Source of the DNA: SZUA-217 sp034658975
GTDB lineage: Bacteria > Actinomycetota > Acidimicrobiia > Spongiisociales > ZC4RG35
Assembly: GCA_034658975.1 (NCBI GenBank)
Contig: JAYEGJ010000071.1
Span: 1-11,135 of the forward strand
Direction: 5' to 3'
DNA: 11,135 nt
Both the position numbers and the translations under genes were made by a program. The notes below the pieces were generated by a model. That model was not told the DNA's origin. It saw nothing but the letters and a program-made list of their open reading frames with translations, and made no database searches. Of the stretch, positions 7,777 through 11,135 are shown piece by piece. The first letter of the stretch is position 1, and each line of letters starts with the position of its first letter.

Positions 7777-7777
7777 C

Positions 7778-8329
7778 TTAGCGGTCGGCGACTTCCTTGG
7801 CGAGGGCAGCAAGGACCCCATTGACAAATGCGCCCGACTTCTCGGTCGAGTAGGTCTGTGCCAACCGGACTGCTTCGGACAGGATGACTGCTGTCGAAGT
7901 CTGCGGATGATGCTCGAGTTCGTACAAGCCCAATCGAAGGATGTTCCGATCCACGGTTGGCATGCGGGCGACGCTCCAATGCTCGCTCGCCGCTTCGATC
8001 TTTCGGTCGAGCTCATCGATCTGACCTGAGATCCCGACCACGAGAGCCGACACCCTTCCCTCGGGAGGTTCGGACATCTCGCCGCGTGTCTCGGACTCGT
8101 AGAGGTATTCGAGGGCCAGATCCCGCGTCTCGACTCGCACCTCCGCCCCCAGTGCTCGGGCGACATCGGCGGCCAGCGCATGGTCAACGATGTCATTCGG
8201 TGCGCTTGGCTCACCTCGAGCGTTCAACACCGCCTGGATCTCGGACATCTCGCGTCCCACGGCCTCGGCAAGTCGCTCGACCGTCACCCGGGCCGGGATG
8301 GTCACGGGGTCGACGGGCCGTCCGCTCAT
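7778..8329 (-). CDS. nusB: NusB antitermination factor with an N-terminal IF2_N-like domain
   Basis: NusB joins NusE (ribosomal protein S10) at boxA RNA in rRNA transcription complexes. Residues about 68 to 183 are a compact NusB domain: TRDLALEYLYESE (helix 1), then HWSVARMPTVDRNILRLG at 117 to 134, AVILSEAVRLAQTYST, and FVNGVL near the end. That is about 116 residues, shorter than the usual 130 to 150, mainly between the first helices. Residues about 9 to 67 do not look like NusB; they follow the IF2_N pattern, with VTVERLAEAVG, MSEIQAVLNARG, NDIVD and ALAADVARALGAEVRVE matching the second N-terminal domain of bacterial IF-2. The arginine-rich segment that usually precedes helix 1 and touches boxA is largely missing. 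The ATG at 8329 overlaps the efp stop (ATGA), so the extension is inside the natural frame. NusB identity is firm; the fused domain is recognised by eye. Confidence 0.93.
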   Translation of the reverse strand: MSGRPVDPVTIPARVTVERLAEAVGREMSEIQAVLNARGEPSAPNDIVDHALAADVARALGAEVRVETRDLALEYLYESETRGEMSEPPEGRVSALVVGISGQIDELDRKIEAASEHWSVARMPTVDRNILRLGLYELEHHPQTSTAVILSEAVRLAQTYSTEKSGAFVNGVLAALAKEVADR

Positions 8330-8883
8330 ACCCGTGTCTGGTATTCCCCGGTGCGGGTATCGACCTTGATCCGGTCACCCTGCTCAACGAACAGGGGCAC
8401 TTGGACGTCGATGCCGGTCTCCACTGTGACCGCCTTCGTGGCAGCAGTACGGGTGTCTCCCTTTACGGCCGGCTCGGCATACGTCACCTCGACCTCTACG
8501 GAGTGCGGGAGATCGACTCCGATGGGCGTGCCCTTGTACATGGGCAGATTGACCGTCATACCGTCGACGAGAAACTTCGCGGCGTCGCCTACGTCCTCGG
8601 CCGATATGGCCAACTGGCCGTAGTCAGAGAGGTTCATGAAGTGATATCCGAGGTCGTCGGTGTACAGGTACTGGTGTTCGCTTCTATCGATTATCGCCTG
8701 TTGCACGTTCTCGTCGGCCCTGAACGTCCGATCCATGACCTGGCCGGTATCGACTTTCTTGAGCTTCATCCTGACGAAGGCCTTGCCTTTGCCCGGCTTG
8801 ACGTGCTGGTACTCGACTATCGAGAAGAGCCCATCATCGAGATCGAGCGCCATCCCTGGCCTGACATCGTTTGTGCTGATCAT
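8326..8883 (-). CDS. efp: Elongation factor P
   Basis: Binds between the ribosomal P and E sites and relieves stalling at proline runs. The 185-residue length is normal. The N-terminal KOW-like domain has the loop HVKPGKGKAFVRMKLK, with the tip lysine at residue 32, the position modified in many bacteria. The middle OB domain includes YLYTDDLGYHFMNLSDYGQ. The C-terminal OB domain carries the EF-P signature region KAVTVETGIDVQVPLFVEQGD and ends in VDTRTGEYQTRV. The loop reads PGKGKAF; many actinobacterial EF-Ps have PGKGPAF, so this one departs from that form. The ATG at 8883 has AGGA eight bases upstream and follows aroB by 40 bases. It overlaps nusB by four bases, a neighbourhood common in actinobacteria and firmicutes. 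Confidence 0.98.
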   Translation of the reverse strand: MISTNDVRPGMALDLDDGLFSIVEYQHVKPGKGKAFVRMKLKKVDTGQVMDRTFRADENVQQAIIDRSEHQYLYTDDLGYHFMNLSDYGQLAISAEDVGDAAKFLVDGMTVNLPMYKGTPIGVDLPHSVEVEVTYAEPAVKGDTRTAATKAVTVETGIDVQVPLFVEQGDRIKVDTRTGEYQTRV

Positions 8884-8923
8884 CCAAAGGTCCTGTTGGG
8901 AGCGACACGGACGGTACAGGGAG

Positions 8924-9949
8924 TCAGAGTCCTACGGCAGCCAGCCCTATCTCGATCTCATCGCCGGTCACATGCCGGACCACCGGCGCCTCAATCGACT
9001 CGAGAAGGACCATGCGGAGTCCCACTTCGTCCCTCTTCTTGTCGTGCCGGAGCAGATCTCTCACCCGGGCACTGTCCATGTCGGTGGCGTCTACGGGCAG
9101 ACCGAGTAGACCGAGCGTCGAGATAACTGTCTCCGATTCCGAGAACCCGAGCACTTCCGATGAGATACGGACCGCCGCCACCATGCCGACCGCAACACTC
9201 GCCCCGTGCGAGAGCGACGACGCGAACTCTATGGCATGGCCGATCGTGTGGCCCAGATTTAGATAGGCCCTCTTCCCATGCTCGCGTTCATCTTCGTTCA
9301 CGATGTTGACCTTGACGGTCGCGGCCCGGGTCACGACCTCTTGAAGCGGTGCCCCCAGGCCTCTCGCTGTCACCAGGTCGCACAGCGCCCGATCACCGAT
9401 GAGGCCTGCCTTGTAAGCCTCGGAAAACCCTTCTCGGAGGAGCCAAGTGGGCAGCGCCTCGAGCAACTCCGTGTCGACCACGACTCGGGTCGGATGCCAG
9501 AAGACACCTACGAGATTCTTCCCGGCGAGATTGACGCCGGTCTTGCCCCCAATCGAGGCGTCGACCGCGGCCAGGAGAGTCGTGGGGAAATGGACCACCT
9601 CGACGCCTCGGAGCCATGTTCCGGCGACGTAACCGGCGAGATCCGTGACAGCTCCGCCGCCGACTCCGATCACCGTGTCATGACGGGAGAGCCCAAACCT
9701 GGCCAGTGACTCGTAGACCGATTCGGCGACAGCGAGAGTCTTCGCCTCGTCTCTGTCCGGAAGGCCGATCACCTCGGTCGCGATGCCGGTGGCCACGAGT
9801 CGATCAGAAATCTCGACAGCTCTCGGCCTTGCTGCCGGTTGAGTGAGTATCGCTGCCCGACTCCGATCGGACCTATCCGGCAGCAAGCGCGACGGGAGTC
9901 CAGCTTCCACCAGCACCTCGGTGACCCCGGCGACCTTCAATCGTTCCAT
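8924..9949 (-). CDS. aroB: 3-Dehydroquinate synthase
   Basis: Converts DAHP to 3-dehydroquinate, the second shikimate step, using NAD and a divalent metal (usually zinc). The 341-residue protein keeps the NAD-binding VIGVGGGAVTDLAGYVAGT (93 to 111), FPTTLLAAVDASIGGKTGVN (121 to 140) and GKNLVGVF. Metal ligands are visible as Glu177 in GFSEAYKAGLI, His234 in NLGHTIGHAIE, and His248 in LSHGASVAVGM. The HGA form replaces the HGE common in enterobacteria, but HGA also occurs in mycobacterial AroB, so it is not a defect. DKKR at 303 to 306 is the late conserved motif. It overlaps the aroK end by 13 bases, with GAGGTG close upstream of ATG 9949. No aroQ follows, unlike many actinobacterial aro clusters. 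Confidence 0.97.
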   Translation of the reverse strand: MERLKVAGVTEVLVEAGLPSRLLPDRSDRSRAAILTQPAARPRAVEISDRLVATGIATEVIGLPDRDEAKTLAVAESVYESLARFGLSRHDTVIGVGGGAVTDLAGYVAGTWLRGVEVVHFPTTLLAAVDASIGGKTGVNLAGKNLVGVFWHPTRVVVDTELLEALPTWLLREGFSEAYKAGLIGDRALCDLVTARGLGAPLQEVVTRAATVKVNIVNEDEREHGKRAYLNLGHTIGHAIEFASSLSHGASVAVGMVAAVRISSEVLGFSESETVISTLGLLGLPVDATDMDSARVRDLLRHDKKRDEVGLRMVLLESIEAPVVRHVTGDEIEIGLAAVGL

Positions 9950-10440
9950 ATCACCTCGACCGCTGCAGCAACGGACTTCTCACCCATTGCGTCGATCTCA
10001 ATTCGATGGGTCGCGACAGCCTCGTAGAGATGGGCCCTGGCGGCGAGAACGTCTCTCAGGAACTCTTCCGGCGATTCCTTCACGGCGGCCATCCCCGGAC
10101 GAACTACCTGGCCGATCAGCCGGTGAGCGAGTGTGGTCGGTGAGGCCTGAAGCCACACCACAGGACCGTTCCTCATGCGTTCCCTATTTCCCTCATCGAG
10201 GACCACACCTCCGCCGGTGGCAACGATTCCGGAACCTCGGGACACGCCAGCCACAGCCTCAACCTCCAACCGGCGAAACGCTGCCTCCCCGTCTGTCTCC
10301 CATATCTCCGCGACAGTGCGCCCCGACGCTGCTTCCACGACCGAATCGGTGTCCTGGAAGGGCACGCCTAGCCCGGCCGACGCAGTTCTCCCTGCGCTTG
10401 TCTTGCCGGAGCCCATCATCCCCACCAGCCACAGAATCAT
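9937..10440 (-). CDS. aroK: Shikimate kinase
   Basis: Phosphorylates shikimate to shikimate 3-phosphate with ATP. The 167-residue size is typical. The Walker A motif GMMGSGKTS spans 7 to 15 with Lys13. Shikimate contacts are seen as DTD at 30 to 32, FRRLE at 55 to 59, GGG at 76 to 78 and Arg135 in ARAHLYE. The lid arginine is Arg114 in RPGM, where relatives often have RPLL. The ATG at 10440 overlaps the aroC stop as ATGA and has no clear Shine-Dalgarno sequence, so translation probably depends on ribosomes finishing aroC. Confidence 0.97.
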   Translation of the reverse strand: MILWLVGMMGSGKTSAGRTASAGLGVPFQDTDSVVEAASGRTVAEIWETDGEAAFRRLEVEAVAGVSRGSGIVATGGGVVLDEGNRERMRNGPVVWLQASPTTLAHRLIGQVVRPGMAAVKESPEEFLRDVLAARAHLYEAVATHRIEIDAMGEKSVAAAVEVIWND

Positions 10441-11135
10441 CGGACCATACGGGCGTTGACCCGGCCGCGGTAGGCCTTGACCGCTCCGGCGAACTCGGCG
10501 ACAGTGTCTCCGCCAAACTTGCGTTGCATCTCGGATGCGATCGTGATAGCCGCCATCTGCTCGCCAACGACTCCAGCCGCCGGCACAGCACAGACATCGG
10601 ACCTCTCGCGAACGGCCTGAGCATCTTCGCCCGTAGTCATGTCGACCGTTCGGAGCGGCTGCATCAAGGTCGAGATCGGCTTCATCGCTGCCCTCACCCT
10701 TATCGCCTCACCGTTACTAATGCCACCTTCGATCCCGCCTGCCCTGTTCGTGGCCCGGACGACCCTCCCGGCGTCACGGATGATCTCGTCGTGGGACTCG
10801 GATCCCCGAAGAGAGGCCGTCGTGAAGCCATCCCCGATCTCGACCGCCTTGATCGCCGGGATGGACATCATCGAAGCCGCCAACGCCGCATCCAGACGAC
10901 GATCGTGCTGCACGTGCGAACCAACACCGACAGGTACATCGATGGCTATCACCTCGAACACACCGCCCAGAGTGTCTTTGTCCGCGGCGGCCTGGTCAAT
11001 CGCCGCCACCATCAACTTCGAGATCTCCGGGTCAAGACACCTGACCGGGCTTGCCTCGATTGCCTCTCGATCGGTAACTGCCGGCCTGGCACCCGCGTAT
11101 GTCACGGGGCCTATGGCAACGACGTGACTCATCAC
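10437..11135 (-). CDS. aroC: Chorismate synthase, partial (N-terminus beyond window)
   Basis: Converts EPSP to chorismate with reduced flavin, the last step of the common aromatic pathway. The C-terminal 232 residues are present, of a family near 360 to 400, so roughly the first 150 residues lie past the right edge; the apparent early methionines are internal. Diagnostic motifs in order are VGSHV, SIPAIKAVEIGDGF, ATNRAGGIEGGISNGE, AMKPISTLMQPL, VDMTTGE and ERSDVCAVPAAGVVGE, followed by KFGGDTVAEF near the end. The TGA at 10437 overlaps the aroK ATG, making aroC the first visible gene of the coupled aroC-aroK-aroB set. Confidence 0.97.
   Translation of the reverse strand: MMSHVVAIGPVTYAGARPAVTDREAIEASPVRCLDPEISKLMVAAIDQAAADKDTLGGVFEVIAIDVPVGVGSHVQHDRRLDAALAASMMSIPAIKAVEIGDGFTTASLRGSESHDEIIRDAGRVVRATNRAGGIEGGISNGEAIRVRAAMKPISTLMQPLRTVDMTTGEDAQAVRERSDVCAVPAAGVVGEQMAAITIASEMQRKFGGDTVAEFAGAVKAYRGRVNARMVR

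Noticed and set aside
7699..7777. A transcription terminator after nusB or an attenuator before pyrR.
   Set aside because: No GC-rich hairpin followed by a T run is present; the only convincing fold is the PyrR-binding loop.
7957..9126. A 389-codon open frame on the plus strand opposite nusB, efp and aroB.
   Set aside because: It is antisense to three well-supported genes, has no recognisable motif and is rich in Arg, His and Pro, as expected from a high-GC shadow frame.
9164..9206. Loss of the HGE motif in AroB (HGA here) as a sign of inactivity.
   Set aside because: The metal-binding histidine is kept and HGA is also the form seen in mycobacterial AroB.

Overview
The window is an unbroken run of housekeeping genes, all on the minus strand (transcription runs from the high coordinates to the low ones). 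It holds the end of a shikimate/chorismate block (aroC, aroK, aroB), a translation/transcription pair (efp, nusB), and a de novo pyrimidine operon (pyrR, pyrC, carA, carB, pyrD, pyrF). The high-GC coding sequence, the order aroC-aroK-aroB-efp-nusB-pyrR-pyr and the actinobacterial style of several proteins (for example the HGAxV variant in AroB) suggest an actinomycete outside the mycobacteria, possibly Acidimicrobiia. That placement is an inference from gene order and protein style only.

Right to left: aroC is cut by the window edge (C-terminal 232 residues present). aroK and aroB follow with overlaps. A 40-base gap leads to efp, which overlaps nusB. About 120 bases then separate nusB from pyrR, the only sizeable non-coding stretch. 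After that pyrR, pyrC, carA, carB, pyrD and pyrF are joined by overlaps of 1 to 19 bases, and pyrF runs off the left edge. No tRNA, rRNA, mobile element, CRISPR array or convincing terminator was seen.

The regulatory centre is the nusB-pyrR gap. It contains a textbook PyrR-binding RNA hairpin (CAGUGA hexaloop closed by GGUC/GGCC, with CCUU upstream able to pair with the AAGG of the Shine-Dalgarno sequence). The usual logic is that PyrR with bound UMP stabilises the hairpin and hides the ribosome binding site. That ribosome site does not serve pyrR directly. It sits six bases upstream of a 15-codon reading frame in another frame, whose stop codon overlaps an ATG of pyrR (TGATG). The whole pyr operon may therefore be controlled through a short translated leader and chained translational coupling.

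The most unusual protein is NusB. Its first ~67 residues resemble an IF-2 N-terminal (IF2_N) domain, and it lacks the arginine-rich N-terminal segment that usually contacts boxA RNA. Two expected pyrimidine genes are absent from their usual places: pyrB between pyrR and pyrC, and pyrK beside the class 1B pyrD. The aroQ and pepQ genes often found between aroB and efp in actinobacteria are also absent here.
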